This document shows positions 1 through 6,351 of a stretch of 8,648 bases of DNA, one piece after another. This DNA comes from an uncultured Ignavibacteriota bacterium. GTDB lineage: Bacteria > Bacteroidota > Ignavibacteria > Tepidaquicellales > Tepidaquicellaceae. Position numbers and translations under genes: made by a program. The notes under the pieces were generated by a model. It ran no database searches, was not told the origin of the DNA, and saw nothing but the letters and a program-made list of their open reading frames with translations. The stretch is from positions 1 through 8,648 of the forward strand of contig CALGII010000251.1 of NCBI GenBank assembly GCA_937915485.1, read 5' to 3'. Within the stretch, counting starts at the first letter, position 1. Each line of letters opens with the position of its first letter.

Positions 1-8
1 ATATTCTA

Positions 9-14
9 TATAAT
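9..14 (+). promoter_or_regulatory. Putative -10 box of the gdhA promoter
   Basis: TATAAT is a perfect sigma-70 -10 hexamer. It overlaps TAATTTTG (11-18), which also fits the Bacteroidota -7 consensus TANNTTTG. Any -35 element would lie outside the window, so this rests on one box. Transcription would start near position 20-22 and give a leader of about 115 nt. Confidence 0.4.
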
Positions 15-17
15 TTT

Positions 18-63
18 GTAACATTAATAAAAGGTACTGTTTTATTTTTTATGTTACTAACAT
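18..63 (+). repeat. Overlapping inverted repeats in the gdhA leader
   Basis: TAACAT occurs at 19-24 and again at 58-63, and its complement ATGTTA lies at 51-56. The central copy can pair downstream as ATGTTA-C-TAACAT, a 13-nt palindrome. It can instead pair upstream, GTAACAT (18-24) with ATGTTAC (51-57). The upstream pairing is extended inward by AATAAAA (26-32) with TTTTATT (40-46), around the loop GGTACTG. The two pairings exclude each other. The 13-nt palindrome could equally be a protein operator. The stems are AT-rich and the function is unknown. Confidence 0.5.
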
Positions 64-121
64 CACCTCATTCAAATAAAAAAACTTTTTTAAACCCAAT
101 CTACAACTATTTAATTTAAAG

Positions 122-129
122 AAAGGAAA
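122..129 (+). promoter_or_regulatory. Ribosome binding site of gdhA
   Basis: AAAGGAAA lies a few bases before the ATG at 136, at normal Shine-Dalgarno distance, and supports that start. Almost the same sequence precedes groES at 6418. Confidence 0.75.
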
Positions 130-135
130 TTTTCT

Positions 136-1494
136 ATGTCATTTGCTCAGGAAATACTTGCAAAGGTTAAACAGAAAGATGCTGGACAACCGGAATTTAT
201 ACAGGCTGTAACCGAAGTTGTCGAATCACTGGAATTAGTGCTTCAGAAAAGACCTGAATACATCAAGCACAAAATCATCGAAAGAATCATTGAACCTGAA
301 AGAGTAATATTGTTCAGAGTTCCCTGGATGGACGATCAGGGCAACGTTCAGGTTAACCGCGGTTTCAGGATTGAAATGAACTCCGCAATTGGTCCTTACA
401 AAGGCGGTCTCAGATTCCACCCGTCAGTGAACCTCGGCATCCTTAAATTCCTCGCATTCGAACAGGTGTTCAAGAACAGCCTCACAACCCTCCCGATGGG
501 CGGCGGTAAGGGCGGTTCGGACTTCGATCCCAAGGGAAAGAGCGATAACGAAGTTATGAGATTCTGCCAGTCGTTCATGAGCGAACTTTTCAGACACATC
601 GGCGCGAACACGGACGTACCCGCGGGCGACATCGGCGTGGGCGGAAGAGAAATCGGTTTCTTATTCGGTCAGTACAAGAAATTACGCAATGAATTCGTCG
701 GCGTTCTTACCGGAAAAGGTTTGAACTGGGGCGGCTCGTTAATAAGACCCGAAGCCACAGGTTACGGCGCGGTTTATTTCGCGGCTGAAATGCTCGCGAC
801 AAGAAATGAAACTCTCGAAGGCAAGACCTGCCTCGTATCCGGAAGCGGAAACGTCGCGCAGTACGCGATTGAAAAAATTCTTGACCTCGGCGGAAAACCC
901 GTTACCTGCTCAGACTCAGCGGGCTACATCTATGACGAAGCCGGTATCGACAGGGAAAAACTCGCTTACCTTATGGACCTTAAGAACGTCAAGAGAGGCA
1001 GAATAAAAGAATACGCGGATAAGTTCAAATCTGCGGTTTATACAGCGGTAGATCCGAAACTCGACTACAATCCTCTCTGGAATCACAAAGCGAATTGCGC
1101 GTTCCCGTCAGCGACACAGAACGAAATCAACGGAAAAGACGCGGCGAACCTACTCAAGAATAAAGTATATGTCGTATCCGAAGGCGCGAACATGCCGACC
1201 TCAATCGAAGGCGTCAATCAGTTCATCGACGCGAAGATTCTCTACGGTCCGGGCAAGGCTGCAAACGCTGGCGGCGTAGCGACATCAGGTCTCGAAATGT
1301 CTCAGAACTCTCTGAGATACGGCTGGTCAAGAGAAGAAGTCGACGCGAAACTTCTCGGTATAATGAAGAGCATTCATAAAGCGGCATTCGAAACAGCGAA
1401 AGCATTCGGCACACCGGGCAACCTCGTCAACGGAGCCAACATCGCAGGATTCCTGAAAGTCGCCGATTCAATGATGGATCAGGGTCTCGTGTAA
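136..1494 (+). CDS. gdhA: Glutamate dehydrogenase, probably NADP-specific (EC 1.4.1.4)
   Basis: Interconverts 2-oxoglutarate plus ammonium and L-glutamate in the cytoplasm, joining the TCA cycle to nitrogen assimilation. The 452-residue length matches bacterial hexameric GDHs of the small (about 50 kDa) type. The N-terminal substrate domain shows GPYKGGLRFHP (86-96), the active-site motif LPMGGGKGG with catalytic Lys125, and PAGDIGVG with Asp165. The C-terminal Rossmann domain has VSGSGNVA (234-241). The second strand ends in TCSDSAG with no acidic residue at the position that usually reads the adenosine ribose. This favours NADP(H) and therefore a biosynthetic role, but cofactor choice is inferred. 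The start is fixed by AAAGGAAA at 122. A strong terminator closes the gene 30 bp after the stop, so it appears monocistronic. The first 150 bases are AT-rich and the rest is more GC-rich. Confidence 0.97.
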   Translation: MSFAQEILAKVKQKDAGQPEFIQAVTEVVESLELVLQKRPEYIKHKIIERIIEPERVILFRVPWMDDQGNVQVNRGFRIEMNSAIGPYKGGLRFHPSVNLGILKFLAFEQVFKNSLTTLPMGGGKGGSDFDPKGKSDNEVMRFCQSFMSELFRHIGANTDVPAGDIGVGGREIGFLFGQYKKLRNEFVGVLTGKGLNWGGSLIRPEATGYGAVYFAAEMLATRNETLEGKTCLVSGSGNVAQYAIEKILDLGGKPVTCSDSAGYIYDEAGIDREKLAYLMDLKNVKRGRIKEYADKFKSAVYTAVDPKLDYNPLWNHKANCAFPSATQNEINGKDAANLLKNKVYVVSEGANMPTSIEGVNQFIDAKILYGPGKAANAGGVATSGLEMSQNSLRYGWSREEVDAKLLGIMKSIHKAAFETAKAFGTPGNLVNGANIAGFLKVADSMMDQGLV

Positions 1495-1523
1495 TAATTG
1501 AGATTTATAGTTCAGATATAATG

Positions 1524-1555
1524 ACGGCCGTCTGTTGACGGCCGTTTTATTTTTT
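1524..1555 (+). terminator. Intrinsic terminator of gdhA
   Basis: A perfect 9-bp stem, ACGGCCGTC (1524-1532) with GACGGCCGT (1537-1545), closes a TGTT loop. It is followed by a T-rich run to 1555. It begins 30 bp after the gdhA stop and separates gdhA from the next gene. Confidence 0.93.
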
Positions 1556-1576
1556 ACCAGCCGATTTGATGCCGCA

Positions 1577-1611
1577 TCGCCACGGCGACCCTTCGGCCCT
1601 ACTGGGCTTTT
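1577..1611. repeat. GC-rich island with two small inverted repeats
   Basis: Between the gdhA terminator and the heptamer tract lies a short block much richer in GC than its surroundings. It holds TCGCC-AC-GGCGA (1577-1588) and GGCCC-TACT-GGGCT (1596-1607, plus a G-T pair at 1595/1608). The second is followed by TTTT. Possible explanations are a remnant of a dispersed palindromic element, a weak secondary terminator, or a fragment of former coding sequence. I see no credible gene here. A 76-codon open frame from 1535 owes most of its length to the repeat tract downstream. Confidence 0.4.
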
Positions 1612-1682
1612 CGAGTGTATTCACAATATAGAATTTGAAGACGGTTTTAGTAGTACCCACACTTATAACGAGAAAATACAAA

Positions 1683-1829
1683 TGTTGATTGCTAATCGTT
1701 CACTGCTAATTGTTCATTGTTCATTGCTCTATGTTCATTGTTATTTGCTAATCGTTAATTGCTAATAGTTCATTGCTCTATGTTCATTGTTCATCGTTCA
1801 CTGCTAATTGTTCATTGTTAATTGTTACT
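1683..1829. repeat. Tandem array of 21 degenerate heptamers
   Basis: Read in steps of seven from 1683, the tract divides into 21 units with no insertion or deletion. The commonest are TGTTCAT (6 units) and TGCTAAT (5 units); the consensus is YGYTMAT. Base 2 is G and base 4 is T in every unit. Longer duplications are nested inside: 24 identical bases recur 49 bp apart (1719 and 1768), and 27 identical bases recur 98 bp apart (1695 and 1793). Both spacings are multiples of seven, which points to block duplication. Because 7 is not a multiple of 3, translation gives a 7-residue repeat of the LLIVHCS type, an artefact that falsely extends neighbouring frames. The array ends 27 bp before the next gene. 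Confidence 0.95.
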
Positions 1830-1850
1830 TACGGACAAAAACGATATTTT
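1822..1850 (+). promoter_or_regulatory. Putative promoter of the receiver/ATP-grasp gene
   Basis: TTGTTA (1822-1827) and TATTTT (1845-1850) are 17 bp apart, matching sigma-70 spacing. The same -10 hexamer is predicted for groES. The -35 box is made of bases of the last two heptamer units. TATTTTTG (1845-1852) also fits the Bacteroidota -7 consensus TANNTTTG. The predicted transcript would start at about 1857-1858, on the proposed start codon. The assignment is from consensus matching only. Confidence 0.4.
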
Positions 1851-1856
1851 TGTGTT

Positions 1857-4844
1857 ATGAAAACTATGTCACCCTCTTGCATCGATAATACGTCAATTGA
1901 AACCGGATACATCCGGAAATTCCAGCGCTTTCAGGATTTAATGCAGATAAAAATCAAGGAGATACTCCTGGTCTCGAGTATTTACGACCTGTATCTTTTC
2001 GAAGAGGACGGAAGACTTTATGAACTAATACGCAACGAATATCAGGACCTCGAACTAAGCCAGTCGCCCGACATAATTCGCGTCTCAAGCGTGAAGGAAG
2101 CGAACACGGTGCTTAACGGTAAAAGGAAAATTGACCTCGTTATCACGACGCTTCACATCGAGGATTCGAATCCGGTAAAGTTCGCCGAAAGCGTAAAGAA
2201 GACTCACCCCGACATACCCGTCGTGATGCTGTCATTCGACTCAAGGGAATTGCATAACCTGATTCTTCGCAGGGACATTTCGGTCTTTGACAAGACATTC
2301 ATCTGGTCAGGCGATTATAAACTCATAATCGGAATAATTAAATATCTCGAAGACAAGTACAATGTCGAGCACGACACCGCGACTGTCGGCGTGCAGTCCA
2401 TCATTGTAATTGAAGACAATATCAGAAGTTACTCGTCGTTCCTTCCCGTTATATACACGGAACTGATTCGACAGTCGAAGCGCGTAATCTCGGAAGGAAT
2501 AAATCTTTCAAACAAGTTCCTCCGAATGCGGGCAAGACCTAAAATCCTGCTTTGCGGAAATTACGAAGAGGCGCAGAGATATCTGAAGAAATATCAGGAG
2601 TTCGTGCTCGGCGTGATTTCCGACGTTGAGTTTCCCAGAAACGGCGTGCCCGACAATAAAGCGGGAATAAGGTTTGCGAAGGAAGTCAGGAAAAGATATT
2701 CCGACATCCCCGTTCTTCTTCAGTCGTCGGACGAATCTAACCGCGAGCAGGCGGAAAAACTCGGCTGCAGTTTCATAAGGAAAGGTTCAGTGATGATGAA
2801 TCAGGAACTCGCGCATTTCATGACTGATAATCTAGGCTTCGGTGATTTCATATTCAGAACACCCGACGGCAAGACTATCGCTCAAGCGGAAAACCTGCTC
2901 GACTTCGAGGAAAAACTGAACGAGGTGCCCGCGAGTTCGATTAAATACCACGGCGAAAGGAACCACTTCTCGAACTGGCTAAAGGCAAGAACCGAGTTCT
3001 GGCTCGCCGACAGACTTAGACCGACGAAGGTATCGGAATTCGAGTCAATTGAAAAAATACGGCTTCATCTGCTCAACGCGCTGAAGACATACAGGAAAAT
3101 AATTCAGAAAGGCATTGTCGAAGACTTTAATCCCGATACTTTCGACACTTCTTATTCTTTCGCGCGCGTCGGCGGCGGCTCGCTCGGCGGCAAGGCAAGA
3201 GGTCTGAGTTTCCTGAATTTCCTCATAAGCAGTTACGGGCTTGGCGACAAGTTCGAAGGAATAACCATAGACGTGCCTCCGGGAATCGTTATCGGAACGG
3301 ACGTGTTCGACGATTTCATCAAGTATAATAATCTCGGGGAGTTTGTTTACGAATGCGAAGACGACGCGCTGCTGAGAAAAAGATTCCTCGATGCGAAATT
3401 CTTTCCCGAAGAAATTCGCGAAGCATTGAGGAGTTTCCTCCAGTTGATAGACGTTCCGCTTTCCGTACGCTCGTCAAGCCTGATGGAGGATTCGCAATAC
3501 CATCCGTTCGCTGGAGTATATGACACGTATATGATTCCGAATAACGAGTCCAACATTGTCGAGAGGCTGGAAAACCTGCTCAGCACCATTAGACTTGTCT
3601 TCGCATCGACTTATTATAACGCCTCGAAGGAATACTTTAAAATGACATCGCACAGCATCGAAGAGGAAAAGATGGCGGTGATTATTCAGAAAATGGTCGG
3701 AGAAAAACACTCGATCCGTTTTTATCCAGATATTTCAGGCGTAGCGAAATCTTATAATTTCTACCCCATTCATCCGCAGACTACTAAAGACGGCATCGTG
3801 TCGGTAGCGCTCGGACTCGGTAAAACTATCGTCGAAGGTGGAAATACCGTTAAGTTCTCGCCGAAATATCCCGAGCATCTGATACAGTTTTATTCCACGA
3901 AGTCTTTTCTTAATAACAACCAGACGAATTTCTTCGCGCTCGACCTCAATACGAAAACAGAAGATAATCCTCTTGACTGCATTATTCAGGACCTTTTCAC
4001 CAAATCATACACACTAAAGGATTCCGAGGATGACGGAACGCTCGATATGCTGGGCTCGACATACTCAAGAGAGAACGACATAATATATGACGGCATTTCG
4101 AGACCGGGAATCAGAATGGTGACATTTTCACCAATACTAAAATATAAGACGTTCCCTCTGCCTGATATCGTTGAAACACTGCTTGAACTCGGAAGCAAGG
4201 GAATGGGCTCCGCTGTTGAGATTGAGTTCGCGGTAAACCTGAAAAGACCGGATAAGGAATTCGGCGTGCTTCAAATGAGACCGCTCGTCATTAATGAGGA
4301 AATTGAAAACATAAACATACATTCCTATTCGAAATCAGAATTAATATGCAAGTCTAACGAAGTTCTCGGAAGCGGTATAAATAGCGAAATAACAGATATT
4401 TTGTACGTTGATTTCGAGAAATTTGACAGAAGCAAAACCAAGGAAATTGCCTCTGAGGTCAAGCAGTATAACCTGAATTTAACCGATAAGAAACTCCCCT
4501 ATTTGCTGATTGGTTACGGACGCTGGGGCACTCTCGACCCGTGGCTGGGAATTCCCGTCATCTGGTCGGATATTTCAGGCGCTAAAGCGATAATCGAAGC
4601 CGATATGAAAGACCTGGTCGTCGAACCGTCGCAGGGCTCTCACTTTTTCCAGAACCTGACCTCATTCTCCGTCAGTTATTTTACCGTTCGGAACGACTCG
4701 AAACACGCCTACATAGACTGGAGATGGCTCGATTCACAGAATGTTAATGACGGCATGTGCTTTGTGAAACATATAAGACTCCCGAAACCTCTTCAAATCA
4801 TAGTCAACCCCCATAAAAAATTAGGGGTAATTTTAAAGCCCTGA
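1857..4844 (+). CDS. Receiver-like/PPDK-type ATP-grasp fusion protein of unknown function
   Basis: A cytoplasmic multidomain protein of 995 residues if started at ATG 1857; no signal peptide or membrane segment is apparent. Upstream in-frame codons lie in the heptamer array and are rejected. ATG 1866 is an alternative start, and no Shine-Dalgarno site is present. Order: receiver-like domain (about 33-152) with Thr98 where the phospho-accepting Asp should be; a second receiver-like region (180-322) with Asp256 and Lys309; a helical linker (about 345-410); then a PPDK/PEP-synthase N-terminal ATP-grasp domain (about 435-812). The last keeps GGKARG (Lys446), VRSSSLMED (Arg538), FAGVYDTY, ALGLGKTIVEGG, EIEF (Glu788, Glu790) and LQMRP (Gln806), the set expected for ATP binding. 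A C-terminal domain follows, with GRWGTLDPWLGIPV and SQGSHFFQN (His929). The phosphohistidine swivel and PEP/pyruvate barrel of true PEP synthases are absent, so it should not be called ppsA or ppdK. I recognise similar proteins in Bacteroidota and relatives; their reaction is unknown to me. Confidence 0.9.
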   Translation: MKTMSPSCIDNTSIETGYIRKFQRFQDLMQIKIKEILLVSSIYDLYLFEEDGRLYELIRNEYQDLELSQSPDIIRVSSVKEANTVLNGKRKIDLVITTLHIEDSNPVKFAESVKKTHPDIPVVMLSFDSRELHNLILRRDISVFDKTFIWSGDYKLIIGIIKYLEDKYNVEHDTATVGVQSIIVIEDNIRSYSSFLPVIYTELIRQSKRVISEGINLSNKFLRMRARPKILLCGNYEEAQRYLKKYQEFVLGVISDVEFPRNGVPDNKAGIRFAKEVRKRYSDIPVLLQSSDESNREQAEKLGCSFIRKGSVMMNQELAHFMTDNLGFGDFIFRTPDGKTIAQAENLLDFEEKLNEVPASSIKYHGERNHFSNWLKARTEFWLADRLRPTKVSEFESIEKIRLHLLNALKTYRKIIQKGIVEDFNPDTFDTSYSFARVGGGSLGGKARGLSFLNFLISSYGLGDKFEGITIDVPPGIVIGTDVFDDFIKYNNLGEFVYECEDDALLRKRFLDAKFFPEEIREALRSFLQLIDVPLSVRSSSLMEDSQYHPFAGVYDTYMIPNNESNIVERLENLLSTIRLVFASTYYNASKEYFKMTSHSIEEEKMAVIIQKMVGEKHSIRFYPDISGVAKSYNFYPIHPQTTKDGIVSVALGLGKTIVEGGNTVKFSPKYPEHLIQFYSTKSFLNNNQTNFFALDLNTKTEDNPLDCIIQDLFTKSYTLKDSEDDGTLDMLGSTYSRENDIIYDGISRPGIRMVTFSPILKYKTFPLPDIVETLLELGSKGMGSAVEIEFAVNLKRPDKEFGVLQMRPLVINEEIENINIHSYSKSELICKSNEVLGSGINSEITDILYVDFEKFDRSKTKEIASEVKQYNLNLTDKKLPYLLIGYGRWGTLDPWLGIPVIWSDISGAKAIIEADMKDLVVEPSQGSHFFQNLTSFSVSYFTVRNDSKHAYIDWRWLDSQNVNDGMCFVKHIRLPKPLQIIVNPHKKLGVILKP

Positions 4845-5105
4845 GAAGGGAAAAACTTCAAAATTTTTCGTAAATCGGCGATAATTTCGCTTATACTGTT
4901 GTTTTAACAATATATTATTAGACGGCCAATTTACGAGTTTTTTTTTGTCATCGGCCGGTTTTTCACAATCGCACTTCATACCGGGAATTTTTTTTGTAAA
5001 TGACCCTCAGGTTGATTATTTGGATATTATATTGTTTTTTCAATACTTATGGTAAGCACTGAAGTATGGGGTAAAATACGAATCACGGGCAATACTGTTT
5101 AGGAA
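4845..5105. other. AT-rich intergenic stretch without a supported gene
   Basis: About 260 bp between the fusion gene and the rlpA-like promoter. It contains several T runs (near 4938, 4988 and 5034) and short inverted repeats such as TATTG-N6-CAATA. The longest ATG frame I noticed is 20 codons (5000-5062), with no ribosome binding site. No tRNA-like T-arm or strong GC-rich terminator is visible. Confidence 0.6.
4923..4963 (+). terminator. Weak candidate terminator of the fusion gene
   Basis: CGGCC (4923-4927) can pair with GGCCG (4953-4957), followed by GTTTTT. The stem is only 5 bp and the loop is 25 nt and T-rich, so this is a poor intrinsic terminator. It is listed because nothing better follows the gene. 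Confidence 0.25.
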
Positions 5106-5134
5106 TTGACAATAAAATCGGTTATTCATATATT
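5106..5134 (+). promoter_or_regulatory. Promoter of the rlpA-like gene
   Basis: TTGACA (5106-5111) and TATATT (5129-5134) are separated by 17 bp, a near-consensus sigma-70 promoter. Transcription should begin near 5141 and give a leader of about 130 nt before the TTG start. Confidence 0.7.
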
Positions 5135-5152
5135 GCTTGCTTATAAAACGTT

Positions 5153-5183
5153 ATAGGTAATAATTCATATAATATTTACCTGT
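5153..5183 (+). promoter_or_regulatory. Inverted repeat in the rlpA-like leader
   Basis: ATAGGTAA (5153-5160) pairs with TTACCTGT (5176-5183), eight pairs including one G-T, around a 15-nt AT-rich loop. It starts about 12 nt after the predicted transcript start. It could be a 5'-stabilising hairpin or an operator. No known riboswitch is recognised. Confidence 0.35.
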
Positions 5184-5257
5184 TCTTTGAAATAAGAGAA
5201 TCGCTCACTGATAGAATAAAAAAAAATTGAAGCGAAGAGTTTTTTGAATAAATAAAC

Positions 5258-5263
5258 AGGAGA
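5258..5263 (+). promoter_or_regulatory. Ribosome binding site that fixes the TTG start
   Basis: AGGAGA ends six bases before TTG 5270 and is the strongest Shine-Dalgarno site in the window. The overlapping ATG at 5263 is followed at once by TAA. This leaves TTG as the start that opens the signal peptide. Confidence 0.8.
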
Positions 5264-5269
5264 TGTAAT

Positions 5270-6175
5270 TTGTTAAAATTCCTTAGTGCGGTGTTACTCG
5301 CATTAATTTTTATTGTTCCATTCAGCGGACGAGATACTGTTGTCTTGGCACAGACCTCTGGCAGTTACTCTGAATATACGGAAGAAGGTATGGCTTCCTG
5401 GTACGGCCCCGGTTTTCACGGCAGAAAAACCGCGAACGGCGAAAGGTTCAACACAAATGATTTAACAGCGGCACATAAATCATTGCCTTTCAATACTTTA
5501 TTGAGGGTCACCAATCTTGAAAACGGAAGATATACCATCGTAAGGGTGAATGACAGGGGCCCGTATGCAAGAGGTAGGATAATAGACCTCTCTTACGCGG
5601 CAAAAACTGAAATAGGTATGGGCGGATTGGCTAAGGTTAAGATTGAAATTGTAAATGCTAACGAAGAAGAAGAAACATCCGAAGATATCTCACTACTTAC
5701 TCTTTTTGAAGATGCTGTTTCCAAGAACTCAAGGGTATTCATCGAATACAACGATCCTACGGGCAATTTAAACAGCCTGAAGAACAGTCCCGGTGATGAA
5801 TTCCGCAGAGTCCTGAACTCCTTCAAGAAGGTAAAGGTCATAGTTGATAACAATAACAGTATCTTGAACAGCATCGCAGGTTCGTCTTTGAATGACAACC
5901 GGCTGCATTACCTGGATATATCCGACAAGTTAAACACTTTTAACGGTTATTCTATTGAGGTTGATGAATTCGGAAATGAATCCGACGCTGTTAGACTGAT
6001 GGACAAACTCGAATCACAGTTCAACGACGTAATCCTGGTTGAGATTGTAAATGGTGATTCGATCAACTTTAAAGTTTTCGTAGGCTACTACGATGATGAA
6101 GATGGAGCAACGAAAGACGCTATGACAATTAAGGAAATGAATTTGAAAGCGAAGATTATTAAGATTTTAAGTTGA
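5270..6175 (+). CDS. rlpA: RlpA-like septal ring/cell-wall protein with C-terminal SPOR-like domain
   Basis: A 301-residue exported protein. Residues 1-27 form a signal peptide with a hydrophobic core (about 4-18) and a likely signal-peptidase I site at VLA-QT. There is no lipobox cysteine, so unlike E. coli RlpA it is probably not a lipoprotein. Residues about 38-128 are the double-psi beta-barrel of RlpA: GMASWYG (40-46), RKTANGERF (52-60), TAAHKSLPFNT (67-77) and VNDRGPY (93-99), with Asp95 in the catalytic position of the RlpA lytic transglycosylases. An acidic, low-complexity linker follows (about 129-220). Residues about 223-300 resemble a SPOR domain, which binds denuded glycan at division sites. 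This barrel-then-SPOR order is usual for the family. Cleavage of naked glycan strands in the periplasm is expected but inferred. TTG is the start. The gene has its own promoter and a strong terminator. The barrel assignment is firm; the SPOR call is weaker. Confidence 0.9.
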   Translation: MLKFLSAVLLALIFIVPFSGRDTVVLAQTSGSYSEYTEEGMASWYGPGFHGRKTANGERFNTNDLTAAHKSLPFNTLLRVTNLENGRYTIVRVNDRGPYARGRIIDLSYAAKTEIGMGGLAKVKIEIVNANEEEETSEDISLLTLFEDAVSKNSRVFIEYNDPTGNLNSLKNSPGDEFRRVLNSFKKVKVIVDNNNSILNSIAGSSLNDNRLHYLDISDKLNTFNGYSIEVDEFGNESDAVRLMDKLESQFNDVILVEIVNGDSINFKVFVGYYDDEDGATKDAMTIKEMNLKAKIIKILS

Positions 6176-6177
6176 GT

Positions 6178-6215
6178 AAAAAAAGCCGTTCCGGTGCCCG
6201 GAGCGGCTTTTTTTT
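6178..6215 (+). terminator. Strong intrinsic terminator of the rlpA-like gene
   Basis: GCCGTTCCGG (6185-6194) pairs with CCGGAGCGGC (6198-6207) around a TGC loop with one G-T pair. An A run (6178-6184) and a T run (6208-6215) flank it, extending the stem. It begins two bases after the stop. The symmetric A/T flanks would let it work in both directions. Confidence 0.95.
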
Positions 6216-6322
6216 ATGCCTCTTCCATTAATCTCTTTCATGAGAAAATGCACTATCCGTCAATATCACGCATTATTAGTCACTTTTCATCATAAAATTC
6301 TCTCGTTTTCCTCATTTTTCCC

Positions 6323-6351
6323 TTGACAAACCAAATCGTTCATATTATTTT
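6323..6351 (+). promoter_or_regulatory. Promoter of the groESL operon
   Basis: TTGACA (6323-6328) and TATTTT (6346-6351) are 17 bp apart, a sigma-70-type vegetative promoter. The predicted start, about 6358, falls inside the CIRCE element, as expected for an HrcA-repressed chaperone operon. Confidence 0.75.

Noticed and set aside
1535..1765. 76-codon open frame between gdhA and the fusion gene
   Set aside because: It starts inside the gdhA terminator hairpin, and its second half is translated heptamer array. No ribosome site or recognisable domain.
1683..1829. CRISPR array
   Set aside because: Units are 7 bp and contiguous with no spacers, and no cas genes are nearby.
1773..1856. Upstream extension of the fusion gene by 28 codons to 1773
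   Set aside because: The extra residues are translated heptamer repeat, with no ribosome site. The receiver fold starts well after ATG 1857.
5000..5062. 20-codon hydrophobic frame in the gap before the rlpA-like gene
   Set aside because: No ribosome binding site or own promoter, in AT-rich sequence where such frames arise by chance.
5203..5247. Hairpin TCGCT/AGCGA before the rlpA-like start as an attenuator
   Set aside because: Only 5 bp with a loop of about 30 nt; chance pairing in AT-rich sequence is likely.
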